Source: Acidobacteriaceae bacterium (GTDB lineage: Bacteria > Acidobacteriota > Terriglobia > Terriglobales > Acidobacteriaceae). Taken from it: a stretch of 64,000 nt of DNA. The notes beneath the pieces are model-generated. The model was not told the DNA's origin. It did no database searches and saw nothing but the letters and a program-made list of their open reading frames with translations. The stretch is from the NCBI GenBank assembly GCA_021323655.1, contig JAJPKO010000055.1, positions 1 to 64,000 on the forward strand, written 5' to 3'. The position numbers were made by a program, and so were the translations under genes. Positions 14,993 to 24,839 of this stretch are shown piece by piece (the first letter of the stretch is position 1; each line of letters opens with the position of its first letter).

Positions 14993-16430
14993 GTCTCCGA
15001 AGAAAATCGTCGCACTCGTTCTACTCATCGCGGCGCTGGTGGTTGTCTATATGGGAGCCACTCATCGGTGGTTCGGTTTCGCATCCACTCAGGACGCCGG
15101 CGGACAGAAGGTCCTCTACTGGTATGACGCAATGAATCCGCAGCACCACTACAACAAGCCGGGCAAAGCCCCCGATGGCATGGACCTTCTGCCGCAATAC
15201 GCGGAGCAGACGGCGTCACCCGCGGCCCCCCCGTCGACCTTGCCGCTTACGGACATGGCCAACATGCCGGGCATGTCGACGAAGGGCGGTGAGCGGAAGG
15301 TCCTCTATTGGTACGACCCGATGCATCCCGCTTACAAATCAGACAAGCCGGGGACTGCTCCCGACTGCGGGATGACACTGGTTCCGAAGTATGCCGACGA
15401 CGAAAACATGGCCAAGATGCCCATGGGGACTGTGACGATATCAGCCGAAAAGCAGGTAATGGCGGGCGTGCGCACTGCGATTGTCGATCGCAAGCCGCTG
15501 GTTCGGGACATTCGCACCACGGCACAAATCGTTGCGGACGAGACGAAAATCGCCCATGTCCATGTGAAAGTATCTGGCTACGTCGAGAAGGTTTATGTGG
15601 ACTACGTTGGGCAACTGGTCAAGAAAGGGGAGCCGCTCTTCAGTCTTTATAGCCCCGACCTGGTTTCAACCGAAGAGGAATATCTCATCGCCAAGCGGGG
15701 CAACGCTACACTCGGAAGCGCTCCTTTCCAGGACGTCAGTGCGGGCGCAAAATCTCTGCTCGCATCTACGTTGCAACGCTTGAGCCTGTGGGACATTTCA
15801 GACGAGCAGATACGCCAGATCGATCTTTCGGGGAAGGTCAGCAGAGATCTCACCTTTTATTCGCCGGTAACCGGTTTTGTAACGGACCGCAAGGCGTTTC
15901 CTCAGGCCTCCGTAACTCCCGACACCGAACTCTACACGGTTTCGGACCTGTCTACCGTTTGGGCGAACGCGGATATCTACGAATACGAAGTTCCCTACGT
16001 GCATCTTGGCCAACGTGTTTCCTTCTCTTTGAGTTACTACCCTGGGAAGACCTACACGGGGAAGATTTCGTACATCTATCCGACAGTCGATTCACAGTCT
16101 CGAACCGTCAAAGTCCGCATCGAAATCCCCAACCCCGGCTTCGAATTAAAACCGCAGATGTTCGCCGACGCGCAACTCCGGATCGATTACGGCACGAAGA
16201 TCCTGATTCCGCAAGAGGCGGTACTCGACTCGGGCACGGAACAGCAGGTTTTTGTGGTGCACCCCGGTGGCATGTTTGAACCTCGAAAGGTCACCCTTGG
16301 CCCGGTCGTCGATGGAAATGTTGCGGTACTCACTGGGCTGAAGGTCGGCGAAACCGTAGTTGTGTCCGGAAACTTCCTTATCGACTCCGAGAGCAGGCTC
16401 AAGAACGCGATGAGCGGAATGCAACACTGA
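14985..16430 (+). CDS. cusB: CusB-type periplasmic adaptor with two N-terminal heavy-metal-binding domains
   Basis: 481 residues. Membrane anchor IVALVLLIAALVVVYMG, then two HMBD repeats (VLYWYDAMNPQHHYNKPG; VLYWYDPMHPAYKSDKPG ... CGMTLVPKY, about residues 40-135); the first lacks the Cys of the CGM motif. The rest is a standard membrane-fusion protein: barrel-sandwich strand VHVKVSGYVEKVYVDYVGQ, helical hairpin around LYSPDLVSTEEEYLIAK, and beta-barrel/MP domains ending QEAVLDSGTEQQVFVVHPGG. It links the RND pump to the outer-membrane channel and probably funnels Cu+/Ag+. Confidence 0.88.
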   Translation: MFRSPKKIVALVLLIAALVVVYMGATHRWFGFASTQDAGGQKVLYWYDAMNPQHHYNKPGKAPDGMDLLPQYAEQTASPAAPPSTLPLTDMANMPGMSTKGGERKVLYWYDPMHPAYKSDKPGTAPDCGMTLVPKYADDENMAKMPMGTVTISAEKQVMAGVRTAIVDRKPLVRDIRTTAQIVADETKIAHVHVKVSGYVEKVYVDYVGQLVKKGEPLFSLYSPDLVSTEEEYLIAKRGNATLGSAPFQDVSAGAKSLLASTLQRLSLWDISDEQIRQIDLSGKVSRDLTFYSPVTGFVTDRKAFPQASVTPDTELYTVSDLSTVWANADIYEYEVPYVHLGQRVSFSLSYYPGKTYTGKISYIYPTVDSQSRTVKVRIEIPNPGFELKPQMFADAQLRIDYGTKILIPQEAVLDSGTEQQVFVVHPGGMFEPRKVTLGPVVDGNVAVLTGLKVGETVVVSGNFLIDSESRLKNAMSGMQH

Positions 16431-16441
16431 GGAGAATGATT

Positions 16442-16936
16442 ATGAACGCTCGACGCATCGCCATAATAGGCATTCTGATCCTTGTAGCCGGCGCCGCGGG
16501 CTACGGCTGGTTCAGGTTTGTCGCGCACCCTAAACAAGTCGCATGCGGCTATTGCCTGCGGCCGCTGCATGCCAACTTGATGGTGACAGCCGAGATTGAC
16601 GGCAAGAGCGCACAGGTCTGCTGCCCTCGCTGCGCCATCACGGAAGCAAATCAGCAGCGGAAGTCTCTTCGATTGATCACGGTGCACGACTATCGCACCG
16701 GCAAGGCCATATCCCCGGAAACTGCCTGGTTCGTGGAAGGCAGCCGGGCTATGGCCTGCGATCACGATGCGATGCGCATGAATGAAATGAAAGGAACTGA
16801 GGAGCTTGCATTTGATCGATGCTCACCGGGGATCTTCACGTTCGGCGACAAGCAAGAAGCGGTTGCATTCACTCAAGCGAATGGTGGAGCCGTTATTTCC
16901 TTCGGGCAGTTGATGAGTGAGGCGAAATTCCAATGA
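16442..16936 (+). CDS. NosL/TRASH-like copper-binding membrane-anchored protein
   Basis: 164 residues from the ATG at 16442, the one correctly spaced from GAGGAGA. One N-terminal membrane helix (IAIIGILILVAGAAGYGWF) is followed by a Cys cluster VACGYCLRPLH ... GKSAQVCCPRCA. A second domain includes an AMACDHDAMRMNEM metal-ligand-rich segment and DRCSPGIFTF. This resembles NosL/TRASH proteins that deliver Cu(I) outside the cytoplasmic membrane. It overlaps cusA by 4 bases (ATGA), so it probably feeds or scavenges copper for the pump. Confidence 0.65.
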   Translation: MNARRIAIIGILILVAGAAGYGWFRFVAHPKQVACGYCLRPLHANLMVTAEIDGKSAQVCCPRCAITEANQQRKSLRLITVHDYRTGKAISPETAWFVEGSRAMACDHDAMRMNEMKGTEELAFDRCSPGIFTFGDKQEAVAFTQANGGAVISFGQLMSEAKFQ

Positions 16937-19900
16937 TGAACAAGATTATCGACTTCAGTGATAAAAACCGGTTCCTGATCTTCCTCTTCGTTGCGGTGGC
17001 CATCGTGCTCGGATGGACCGCGATGAGGAACACGAAGCTCGACGCAATTCCCGATCTCTCGGACACCCAGGTGATCGTCTATGCGAAGTGGGACCGCAGC
17101 CCCGACATCATGGAGGATCAGGTTTCCTATCCGATCGCCTCCGCACTGCTCGGATTGCCAAAGGTCAAGGATATTCGCGCCTTCTCCGATTTCGGCTACT
17201 CGTATATCTACATCATCTTCGACGAAGGTACGGACATTTATTGGGCACGTTCCCGGACGCTTGAATACCTGAATTCCGTCACTCCACGGTTGCCCAAAGG
17301 AGTCAATGTCGAATTGGCGAAGGACGTGACCTCCGTCGGTTGGGTCTATCAGTACGCCCTTGTCGATACGACAGGGCAGCACAGTATCGAGGAACTGCGC
17401 TCCTACCAGGACTGGTATCTCCGCTACGCATTGCAGACCGTGCCCGGCGTCGCCGAAGTCGCGCCAATCGGCGGCTTCGTGCGCCAGTACCAAGTCAATG
17501 TCGATCCGAACAAGCTTCTTGCCTACAAGGTCCCGATCAACGCGGTCAGCGACGCCGTACAGAAGTCCAACAACGACGTCGGGGGGCGATTGGTTGAATT
17601 TACCGGCCGCGAGTACATGGTCCGTGGGCGCGGATATATCCGTTCCCTCGAAGATATCGGCAAGACAGTGATCATGTATAACGCGCAAACCGGAACTCCG
17701 GTGCTGGTCCGCGATGTGGCCACAGTAACCTTTGGCCCGGAAATACGGAGAGGCGCAGGTGAACTGGACGGTAAGGGAGAAGCTGTTGGCGGTGTCGTCA
17801 TCATGCGCTACGGAGAAAACGCGCAGAAGGTGATCGAACGCACCAAGGAGAAACTGAACGACCTGAAGTCCACTCTGCCTCCTGGCGTCAAACTTGTCAC
17901 TACTTACGACCGCTCCGAATTGATTGACCGGGCAGTCGAAAACCTCCGGCATACCTTGATCGAAGAACTGGTCATTGTAAGCGTAGTGATCATGATCTTC
18001 CTGTGGGATCTTCGTAGCGCCATTGTTCCGATTATTACCATCCCTGTCACCGTGATTCTGGCCTTCATGCCCATGCAATGGATGGGGATGACCGCGAACA
18101 TTATGTCGCTGGGTGGCATTGCCGTCGCTATCGGCGCACTGGTGGATGCATCCGTAGTCATGGTCGAACAGACCCACAAGAAGCTCGAACACTGGGAAGC
18201 GGAAGGCCGGCCTGGTCCATCGCATGCCGTTGTGATTGCGGCAGTGAAGGAGGTCGGAGGGCCGAGCTTCTTCGCACTGTTGGTGATCGCGGTCGGCTTC
18301 CTCCCCGTCTTCACCCTGGAGGGACAGGAAGGCCGCCTTTTCAAACCATTGGCGTTCACCAAGAACTTCTCCATGGCGATTGCAGCATTGCTGGCGATCA
18401 CGTTGGCGCCGGCGGCCATGCGCTTCATCTTCTCGCGGATGGACGGGTTCAACTTCCGTCCTAAATGGCTTGCAAACATCGTCAACGCGCTCTTTGTTGG
18501 AAAGATCCACAGCGAGGAAAACCATCCGATCAGCAAGCCAATGATGAAGGTCTATCATCCGGTGGTCGAGTTTGTTCTCGATCACAAATGGCTGACCATC
18601 GGATTCGCTCTTCTCGTGATGGCGTTGAGCGTTCCCGTTTACTTCAAACTCGGATCGGAGTTCATGCCGCCTCTCGATGAAGGCACTCTTCTTTACATGC
18701 CATCGACATTGCCTGGCATCTCTGTAACGGAAGCAACTCGTGTGCTCGAAATGCAGGACAAGATGATTCGCGCCTTCCCAGAGGTCGACCGGGTTTGGGG
18801 AAAAGCAGGCCGTGCTGAGAGTTCAACCGATCCAGCTCCCTATTCCATGATGGAAACCACGATCGTTCTGAAGCCACAGGATCAATGGCCGAAAATCGAC
18901 CGCTGGTACTCGAAGTCAATGCCACAGTGGTCTCAGTCGGTTCTACGAAGATTCTGGCCGGATCACCTAACCACGCAGGAATTGATCTATGGTCCCGGAG
19001 GGTTGAATGAGGCTCTCCAGTTGCCTGGGATCTCAAATGCCTGGACCATGCCCATCAAGGCTCGCACCGACATGCTCACCACTGGCATTCGTACGCCGCT
19101 CGGCATCAAGGTGCTCGGCGCCGATCTCGGGCAGATTCAGCAGGTCGGAGAGCAGATCGAGACGGCACTGAAGGACGTTCCCGGAACCACGAGCGTCTTT
19201 GCGGAAAGAACGAGCGGCGGCTACTTCCTCGACTTCGACCTGAAGCGGGATGAACTGGCTCGTTATGGGTTGACCATCGACGACGCGGAAAACGTGCTGA
19301 TGTCGGCCGTGGGGGGCGAGCCTGTCTCTACGACCGTCGAGGGCCGCGAGCGGTATCCGGTTAACGTGCGTTATCTGCGGGATTACCGCAGCGATGTCGA
19401 TGCACTTCAACGCGTGCTGGTGGCAACGCCCTCCGGTGCGCAGATTCCGCTCGGCCAGATTGCCGATATACGCATGAAGACCGGCCCTGGCATGATCCGC
19501 GACGAAAACGGAAGGCTCAGCGGCTACGTTTACGTCGATGTATCGGGGCGTGATATTGGCGGCTATGTGCGCGACGCGAAGAAGGCGGTTGCGGATAAGG
19601 TCAAAATACCTGCCGGTTACGAGCTTGTGTGGAGCGGGCAGTACGAGTTCATGGAGCGCGTAGCGCAACGTCTGAAATTCGTCGTTCCCATTACGCTCTT
19701 CATCGTCTTCCTGCTGCTCTATTTCAACACCGGCTCGGCGATCAAAACCATGATCATTCTGCTGGCGGTGCCCTTCTCAGCCATCGGCGCGATCTGGTTC
19801 CTATACCTGCTGCATTACAACATGAGTATCGCTGTGTGGGTGGGCCTCATCGCGCTGCTCGGAGTCGATGCCGAGACGGCTGTCTTTATGCTTCTCTACC

Positions 19901-20241
19901 TGGATCTTGCTTACCACGACGCGCTAAAGACGGGCGGCATACACTCATGGGACGATCTGCGCGAAGCGATCGTTCACGGAGCGGTCAAGCGACTTCGCCC
20001 CAAAGTGATGACCGTTTCGTGCATGCTCTTTGGACTGCTGCCCATCATGTGGTCTGCCGGAACCGGGGCCGATGTGATGAAGCGCATCGCAGCTCCAATG
20101 CTTGGCGGCATCATCACTTCGTTCTTCATGGAACTGGTCGTTTACCCTCCGATCTTTGGGATCTGGAAGTGGAACTGGGAGGTGAAGCCCGCGCTGAAGC
20201 GTGAAGCGGCCGCCCAGACCGCCGAGGCCACCCATGCATAG
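16933..20241 (+). CDS. cusA: CusA/CzcA heavy-metal RND efflux pump
   Basis: 1102 residues, the full HME-RND length (a little longer than E. coli CusA). N-terminal [20 protein letters not shown] and [14 protein letters not shown] are signature segments. TM4 carries the HME-type acidic motif [24 protein letters not shown]. The second half repeats the 6-helix unit, ending [21 protein letters not shown] and [12 protein letters not shown]. Met-rich loops (MSMAIA, MDGFNF, MMKVYHP) fit a Cu+/Ag+ pump. The proton-driven trimer acts with 14985 and 13278. The stop overlaps the transglycosylase start by 8 bases. Confidence 0.92.
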   Translation: MMNKIIDFSDKNRFLIFLFVAVAIVLGWTAMRNTKLDAIPDLSDTQVIVYAKWDRSPDIMEDQVSYPIASALLGLPKVKDIRAFSDFGYSYIYIIFDEGTDIYWARSRTLEYLNSVTPRLPKGVNVELAKDVTSVGWVYQYALVDTTGQHSIEELRSYQDWYLRYALQTVPGVAEVAPIGGFVRQYQVNVDPNKLLAYKVPINAVSDAVQKSNNDVGGRLVEFTGREYMVRGRGYIRSLEDIGKTVIMYNAQTGTPVLVRDVATVTFGPEIRRGAGELDGKGEAVGGVVIMRYGENAQKVIERTKEKLNDLKSTLPPGVKLVTTYDRSELIDRAVENLRHTLIEELVIVSVVIMIFLWDLRSAIVPIITIPVTVILAFMPMQWMGMTANIMSLGGIAVAIGALVDASVVMVEQTHKKLEHWEAEGRPGPSHAVVIAAVKEVGGPSFFALLVIAVGFLPVFTLEGQEGRLFKPLAFTKNFSMAIAALLAITLAPAAMRFIFSRMDGFNFRPKWLANIVNALFVGKIHSEENHPISKPMMKVYHPVVEFVLDHKWLTIGFALLVMALSVPVYFKLGSEFMPPLDEGTLLYMPSTLPGISVTEATRVLEMQDKMIRAFPEVDRVWGKAGRAESSTDPAPYSMMETTIVLKPQDQWPKIDRWYSKSMPQWSQSVLRRFWPDHLTTQELIYGPGGLNEALQLPGISNAWTMPIKARTDMLTTGIRTPLGIKVLGADLGQIQQVGEQIETALKDVPGTTSVFAERTSGGYFLDFDLKRDELARYGLTIDDAENVLMSAVGGEPVSTTVEGRERYPVNVRYLRDYRSDVDALQRVLVATPSGAQIPLGQIADIRMKTGPGMIRDENGRLSGYVYVDVSGRDIGGYVRDAKKAVADKVKIPAGYELVWSGQYEFMERVAQRLKFVVPITLFIVFLLLYFNTGSAIKTMIILLAVPFSAIGAIWFLYLLHYNMSIAVWVGLIALLGVDAETAVFMLLYLDLAYHDALKTGGIHSWDDLREAIVHGAVKRLRPKVMTVSCMLFGLLPIMWSAGTGADVMKRIAAPMLGGIITSFFMELVVYPPIFGIWKWNWEVKPALKREAAAQTAEATHA

Positions 20242-21037
20242 AATCACGAGACAAGGAGTGAGGCTCATCTGCCAGATGAGCCTCACTGCAGCGGTTGCGT
20301 GGCTGTCTCCGGGGTTGGCGCCTGCGCAGACAGCGCCTGCGGTGCAACAACAGTTTGCGGGCATCGACGAATCGTTGATGCATCGGGCCGATGCTCTTCT
20401 TGCCGCTCCGGCAGTTGAAGATAAATCCGTGACAGGTACGCCGGCGAAAGAGGGAAGACCTCCAAGCCAAAGCGCCGCCAGCGCCGCAAATCCGCAAAAG
20501 GCGGATGGCCGTAAGGGGAGTACCGCAGCCCCTCGGCTAGAGCAGTGGCGGCCACTGGTCACGCCTATCCTCCAGGACGAAGGTGTCCCTCCTGAACTCG
20601 CCGCAGTAGTCCTTGTAGAGAGCGGCGGTAATCCGGCAGCGCTTTCCTCGAAGGGCGCCCGCGGCCTCTGGCAACTGATGCCCGACACCGCACGCCGATA
20701 CGGGCTGTCCGTCGATGGCATAGTTGACGACCGGCTGAACGCAGAGAAGTCGACCCATGCGGCCGCCCGCTATTTGAGGGATCTCTATGTTCAGTTCGGA
20801 TCATGGCCTCTCGCACTTGCCGCCTACAACACCGGCGAGCAGAACCTCCAGCGGGCCATCGATCGAAGCCGAAGCAACGAGTTCTCCGTTTTGAGCGCTC
20901 TGGGCCTCGTGCCGCTCGAAACCCGAAACTACGTTCCGGCGGTCTTGACCGCCATGCAATTCACCGGCCGGCCCTTGGTTCCCGACGGCCGCCGCTCACC
21001 GATAACGAACATAGTCTTTGCTCTTGATGGCAATTGA
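20234..21037 (+). CDS. Lytic transglycosylase (SLT domain) within the Cus operon
   Basis: 267 residues from the ATG at 20234 (MHRITRQGV); the track start adds a Pro-rich tail from within cusA. Signal peptide [18 protein letters not shown], a low-complexity linker to about residue 100, then an SLT domain: catalytic Glu in [49 protein letters not shown] and [12 protein letters not shown]. It cleaves peptidoglycan glycan strands. Next to a trans-envelope pump it may open the wall for assembly of the complex, as secretion-system transglycosylases do; this is inferred from context. Confidence 0.82.
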   Translation: MHRITRQGVRLICQMSLTAAVAWLSPGLAPAQTAPAVQQQFAGIDESLMHRADALLAAPAVEDKSVTGTPAKEGRPPSQSAASAANPQKADGRKGSTAAPRLEQWRPLVTPILQDEGVPPELAAVVLVESGGNPAALSSKGARGLWQLMPDTARRYGLSVDGIVDDRLNAEKSTHAAARYLRDLYVQFGSWPLALAAYNTGEQNLQRAIDRSRSNEFSVLSALGLVPLETRNYVPAVLTAMQFTGRPLVPDGRRSPITNIVFALDGN

Positions 21038-21045
21038 GGGGATTT

Positions 21046-21585
21046 ATGGGACATTCCCGCATCAAATCGAAACATGCCGTTGCCCGGCAACACCATTGGT
21101 ACTCCCACTGGCCCCTATGGGTATTGTTTGGAGTCTTCGCGGCATTGATAAGTATCAGCTTCATACAGATGTACCGCAGCTACGGACCGCAGAAGAGCGA
21201 TACTCCGTCCGTTGTCCTTGCAGCCGGGCAGGATCTTCACATCGATCCTGCGAAGTTGAAACCTGCAGAACTGCATCTGTTCGAAGGAAGCGCTTCAGGG
21301 CAAAAGGTGAAGTTCATCGTGCGGCGGACTCAGGACAATGTTGTTCACGTCTCGCTAGGCACCTGCCGTGTTTGCTACAAGTCGAAGAACCCTCATTATG
21401 TCCAGAAGAACGAGATGATGTGCGGCGAATGCAATATGCCGATGAGATCCGAATCGGAGAAGGGAGCGCCGGGTGACACTCGCTGCACGCTCCCCGAGAT
21501 TCCACACACGGAAACGGGTCACGACATCACTGTGTTGATCCGCGATGTCCTGGCTCAGGCAGCAAAAGTCTCCGGCAAAGGATGA
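21046..21585 (+). CDS. DUF2318-like membrane-anchored metal/Fe-S protein
   Basis: 179 residues from the ATG at 21046; the listed start is a TTG four codons earlier. One membrane helix (WPLWVLFGVFAALISISFI), then a periplasmic domain with the DUF2318 signature: VSLGTCRVCYKSKNPHYVQKN followed by MMCGECNMPM. Paired CxxC motifs separated by about 15 residues are predicted metal or cluster ligands. DUF2318 proteins accompany cation-transport and iron/copper acquisition genes. Here it lies between a transglycosylase and a PCYCGC-type protein in the copper operon. Confidence 0.65.
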   Translation: MGHSRIKSKHAVARQHHWYSHWPLWVLFGVFAALISISFIQMYRSYGPQKSDTPSVVLAAGQDLHIDPAKLKPAELHLFEGSASGQKVKFIVRRTQDNVVHVSLGTCRVCYKSKNPHYVQKNEMMCGECNMPMRSESEKGAPGDTRCTLPEIPHTETGHDITVLIRDVLAQAAKVSGKG

Positions 21586-21648
21586 AGGATGTCAGTGTGT
21601 CCGGAACGTTTGAGGAAACTCTCAATGGATGTCGAGGAGGGTATGTCT

Positions 21649-22080
21649 ATGATCGTTGAGGCACAAAGCAAAGGCCCTGGCATCAGCGGACTGTATGTAG
21701 GCGCGGCGAACGTGCGGCGGCATTTCCCTCGGAGCGTATCGGCAATCGAACTGCAGTTAGATCACCTCCGAATTCAATGCGGTCTCAAGCCCGAGTTCTG
21801 GCAGGGCCGCCCCGAGATTTACGACTCTCGGCTCTGCGCCTGGCTCGAAGTCAGGCACATGAACAAGGACCGTCATCGGACCAAAGTTCGGTTGGCCATG
21901 ATTCCCGAAGGGGGAAACTCCTTCCGCCTTGAAACGATTTCGATCGCGCGACGCGATCGCGCTCGCAACACGTATGGCTCTTCCGAGCGCGACCTGATTC
22001 GATTCGATGGCGGCGACCACGAGCAGCCGACTACGGGCATTGTCGACGGAATTCTGAACCTTTCTACTCAACGTGAATAA
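21649..22080 (+). CDS. Hypothetical cytosolic protein
   Basis: About 143 residues if started at the ATG at 21649, chosen because GAGGAGGG sits 8 bases upstream; the track start (21589) gives 163. No signal peptide or membrane helix. Basic and mixed alpha/beta pattern ([55 protein letters not shown]). Its place between membrane-anchored copper proteins suggests co-regulation. Family not recognised. Confidence 0.5.
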   Translation: MIVEAQSKGPGISGLYVGAANVRRHFPRSVSAIELQLDHLRIQCGLKPEFWQGRPEIYDSRLCAWLEVRHMNKDRHRTKVRLAMIPEGGNSFRLETISIARRDRARNTYGSSERDLIRFDGGDHEQPTTGIVDGILNLSTQRE

Positions 22081-22091
22081 GGGAGATTCTT

Positions 22092-22547
22092 ATGAAAAAC
22101 AATCTTACGCGCCGTAGCATTCTGGCAGGGTTGGCTGCCTTTACGGCCACTGCGGCCAGCTATGCGCAATGGTCCAACCCGCAGGACGATGTGCCCGCCT
22201 ACCATCCCAATGCTCCGTTCAAGGTCGGCGCGCTCCCGCCCATCAAGTCGGGCAACGATCTCACCGGACCGAATTTCCGCTATCCTTGGCAGGTCCATGT
22301 TTACCAGCAGGCGGCCAAAGTCGGAAATGTGCTCTACCAGCTTCCCTGCAACTGCCGCTGTGACCGTTCTGTCGGCCATACCAGCTTGCGCAGTTGTTTT
22401 GAGACTTTGCACGGAACGGCGTGCGACATCTGCGCGAAGTCGGCGTTCTTCGCGTATCAGCAGACCAGACTAGGGAAGAGCCCGGCGCAGATTCGCGCGG
22501 CAATTGCACGGCACGAGTACGAGAGCATCGATCTGGAGAACCAGTAA
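22092..22547 (+). CDS. PCYCGC-motif-type secreted copper-cluster protein
   Basis: 151 residues. The N-terminus RRSILAGLAAFTATAASYA is a twin-arginine-style export signal. The mature domain has the family core LPCNCRCDRSVGHTSLRSCF, then HGTACDICAKSAFFAYQQ and GKSPAQIRAAIARHEYES. Six Cys and a His form a compact, potentially metal-binding or disulfide-bonded module, as in PCYCGC-motif proteins. Family knowledge points to a periplasmic metal-related role; the ligand is unknown. Confidence 0.65.
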   Translation: MKNNLTRRSILAGLAAFTATAASYAQWSNPQDDVPAYHPNAPFKVGALPPIKSGNDLTGPNFRYPWQVHVYQQAAKVGNVLYQLPCNCRCDRSVGHTSLRSCFETLHGTACDICAKSAFFAYQQTRLGKSPAQIRAAIARHEYESIDLENQ

Positions 22548-22552
22548 GTTCC

Positions 22553-23836
22553 ATGACCTCTGTCGAATCCATTTTGCGTGTAACGACTGCAAGTATCCTG
22601 CTTTCGGCTGCGGTACTCCACGCCAGTGAGATCTCCGGTTTGGTGACGAACCGGACCGCCGGCAAACCTGCCGCGGGGGATATGGTAACGCTGGTCGATC
22701 CGCAGGCCGGAATGCGCGAATTGGATCGTGCAACCACAGACGCCAAGGGCAGATATACGCTGAATCTTCCCTCCGTCGGTCAGTTCCTGATCCGCGTGAC
22801 GCACCAAGGAGCAAGTTACTTTATTGCCGCTCCCCAGGGCGGCGCTCCCGGCGACATCTCTGTGTTCGACGTAGCTGCGAAACTGGACCGCGTTTCGATC
22901 GAGGCGGACATCCTGGAAGTCGAGGCCGAAAACGGCCAACTCCACGTTGTCGAGAGATACTTTGTTCACAACACCACCTCTCCGCCCCGTACCCATTGGA
23001 GTCCACGGAGCTTCGAAGTCATCCTGCCGCCGGAGGCAGTGATCGCAAGCGCGGCGGCGCAGCGGCCCAACGGCGTGTCCACCAGCATTGAACTCGACCG
23101 CAACGGGACAAAGGGCCACTATAGCTTCAACTTTCCCATTCAACCGGATGAGGGCGACAAGGACACGCTCTTCCAAATCGAATACTTGCTGCCTTACACC
23201 GCCAGTTCGTACACCTTTCATACTGATGTCTCGCTGCCTGCCCAGAGCGTTGGCGTGCTCCTGCCGAAGAGCATGAAGTTTCAGGCGCTGTCCGGGACGG
23301 CCTTCCAGTCAGTGCCCGCAGATCCAGCCGTCCAGACGTTTGTGGCTCGCAACGCTGTTCCTGCCAAGGCGCTGGCATTCACCGTATCGGGTTCCGGGTC
23401 GATGCCGCAGGAGACACAGGCCGACAATGGAGGACAAGTCAACTCGGCTTCCAGCAACCAGCCCGGCGGCGGTATCGGCGAACCTATCGGCACACCCGAT
23501 CCTCTGACCAAATACAAAGGGTGGTTTCTTGGCGGGCTGTTTTTGCTGCTGGCCGCTGCCGCAGCCTTCCTGCTGCGCAGATCTTCACGCGAAGCGTTTA
23601 GCGCTGAGACTGGCGCCACACAACGTACTGCTGTGATGTCGCCCAATTTGGCCTCATTCGAAGCTTCGCTGGCCAGAAAAGCGGCTCTCCTCCGCGATCT
23701 GAAGGAGAAGATGTTCGTACTCGAAAGCCGAAAACTGTCCAGCACGATCAGCCCTGAGGAGTACGTAGAAAAGAAAGCTGCGATAGAAACGGCCATGAGA
23801 CAGACGTGGAACACGACAGAGGAATTGTTCCGATGA
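22553..23836 (+). CDS. Secreted carboxypeptidase-regulatory-like domain protein with C-terminal membrane anchor
   Basis: 427 residues from the ATG at 22553, five bases after the previous stop. Signal peptide TTASILLSAAVLHASE; a CarboxypepD_reg-type beta sandwich (EISGLVTNRTAGKPAAGDMVTLV ... GRYTLNLPSVGQFLIRV). Then a larger beta domain and a membrane helix near residue 330 (WFLGGLFLLLAAAAAFLL), followed by a cytosolic tail with a coiled-coil (KAALLRDLKEKMFVLESRKLS). Architectures like this occur beside cytochrome and copper genes in Acidobacteria. The role is unknown, possibly an envelope scaffold. It overlaps the regulator downstream (ATGA). Confidence 0.6.
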   Translation: MTSVESILRVTTASILLSAAVLHASEISGLVTNRTAGKPAAGDMVTLVDPQAGMRELDRATTDAKGRYTLNLPSVGQFLIRVTHQGASYFIAAPQGGAPGDISVFDVAAKLDRVSIEADILEVEAENGQLHVVERYFVHNTTSPPRTHWSPRSFEVILPPEAVIASAAAQRPNGVSTSIELDRNGTKGHYSFNFPIQPDEGDKDTLFQIEYLLPYTASSYTFHTDVSLPAQSVGVLLPKSMKFQALSGTAFQSVPADPAVQTFVARNAVPAKALAFTVSGSGSMPQETQADNGGQVNSASSNQPGGGIGEPIGTPDPLTKYKGWFLGGLFLLLAAAAAFLLRRSSREAFSAETGATQRTAVMSPNLASFEASLARKAALLRDLKEKMFVLESRKLSSTISPEEYVEKKAAIETAMRQTWNTTEELFR

Positions 23837-24540
23837 ACGAAACTGGCTTTTCGATGATCAAGGCCGGCGAATCATGGCGGACCTGCGAATTCTTTGAATC
23901 CTTGCCGAGCGCGGTGTTGAACGACTTTGAGTCGATTGCCTCGTTCTCTTCCTGTCCTCCGAGCACGCAACTATTTGTCGAAAGCCAGAAAGCGTCGAAC
24001 ATCTACATTGCGTACGATTGCCAGGTGAAGCTCTTCACCCGCTCAAGCGACAGCAGGCGCTTCATTCTGCGCATCGCCAAGCCGGGCGAGCTACTGGGGT
24101 TGTCCTCCGTGTTCACCGGTGACCCATATCAGATGACAGCCGAGACGTTGTATGCATGCACTGTGGCATCGGTTCGACGCTCGGATTTTCTGGACTTCTT
24201 GAATCGTTTTCCTGAGGCCTACAAGGGCGTGGCGCGTGAGTTGAGCCTGGGTCAACAGCGAGCCTGCGACCGTCTGCGGATGATCGGACTCGCCCATGGC
24301 ACTTCGGCGAAGATCGGTCGGTTACTGTTGGAGTGGTGCGCCACTGGACGAAAGACGGACCATGGCGCCCGCATCCATCTCGCGCTTACCCATGGGGAGA
24401 TTGCCGAGTGTATCGGCGCGTCCCGCGAGACGGTGACCCGCGTGTTGAGCGACTTCCGGCGGCGGCGAATTGTGGACGTGCACGGCGCGATCCTGACCGT
24501 CATGGACCGTGGGGCGCTCGAGAGCTGTTCCGATGTTTAG
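23833..24540 (+). CDS. Crp/Fnr-family transcriptional regulator closing the Cus block
   Basis: 235 residues from the ATG at 23833 (4-base overlap with the previous gene). The N-terminal cyclic-nucleotide-type beta roll includes FVESQKASNIYIAYDCQVKLF and LRIAKPGELLGLSSVF; the dimer helix follows; the C-terminal winged HTH reads LTHGEIAECIGASRETVTRVLSDFRRRRIV. The N-terminal Cys array of Fnr is not present, so oxygen sensing by a 4Fe-4S cluster is unlikely. Perfect and near-perfect TGTGA-N6-TCACA sites at 12744 and 3279-3317 are candidate operators. Confidence 0.85.
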   Translation: MNETGFSMIKAGESWRTCEFFESLPSAVLNDFESIASFSSCPPSTQLFVESQKASNIYIAYDCQVKLFTRSSDSRRFILRIAKPGELLGLSSVFTGDPYQMTAETLYACTVASVRRSDFLDFLNRFPEAYKGVARELSLGQQRACDRLRMIGLAHGTSAKIGRLLLEWCATGRKTDHGARIHLALTHGEIAECIGASRETVTRVLSDFRRRRIVDVHGAILTVMDRGALESCSDV

Positions 24541-24550
24541 CGCGGAAGTC

Positions 24551-24570
24551 AAATGCAGAAACCTGCATTT
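24551..24570 (+). terminator. Hairpin terminator after the Crp/Fnr gene
   Basis: AAATGCAG-AAAC-CTGCATTT: perfect 8-bp stem, 4-base loop, ending in TTT and located 10 bases after the stop codon. It plausibly ends the 12-kb Cus transcript. Confidence 0.6.
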
Positions 24571-24592
24571 CATTGTGGCCCCAGAGGAATCT

Positions 24593-24629
24593 CGCCCCAA
24601 ATGGGGCAGGATGTGCCGGATTTGCGGCA
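24593..24629. promoter_or_regulatory. Tandem enhancer palindromes for the 24840 promoter
   Basis: Proximal TGCCGGATTTGCGGCA (24614-24629; GTGCCG/CGGCAC arms) and distal CGCCCCAAATGGGGCA (24593-24608), 21 bp centre to centre. 86 bp separate the proximal site from the -24 box. Confidence 0.75.
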
Positions 24630-24714
24630 CTGCGAATGGCGCCCACCAGAGATCTCGTGCCGGATTTCCCTGCGATAGGTGCGATTTATCTGCTTGATAC
24701 TTCCAAAAACCGTT

Positions 24715-24730
24715 TGGCATCGGACGTGCT
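24715..24730 (+). promoter_or_regulatory. Sigma-54 promoter for 24840-25202
   Basis: TGGCATCGGACGTGCT: GG-N10-GC, TGGCA -24 box, GTGCT -12 box. The leader to the GTG start is about 100 bases, longer than for the other sites. Confidence 0.7.
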
Positions 24731-24839
24731 GTTAGAAGGGGCAGGAAACGAGCGACCAGCACAGAGATCGCGTTCTTGATGGCCTGGTCTGCTTTGACGA
24801 CTTGTCTGATTTTTCATCTCAAGATCAACGGAGAATACT

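Noticed and set aside
16873-18585. 570-residue minus-strand ORF over cusA
   Set aside because: Shadow of the RND pump; the sense frame has all family motifs.
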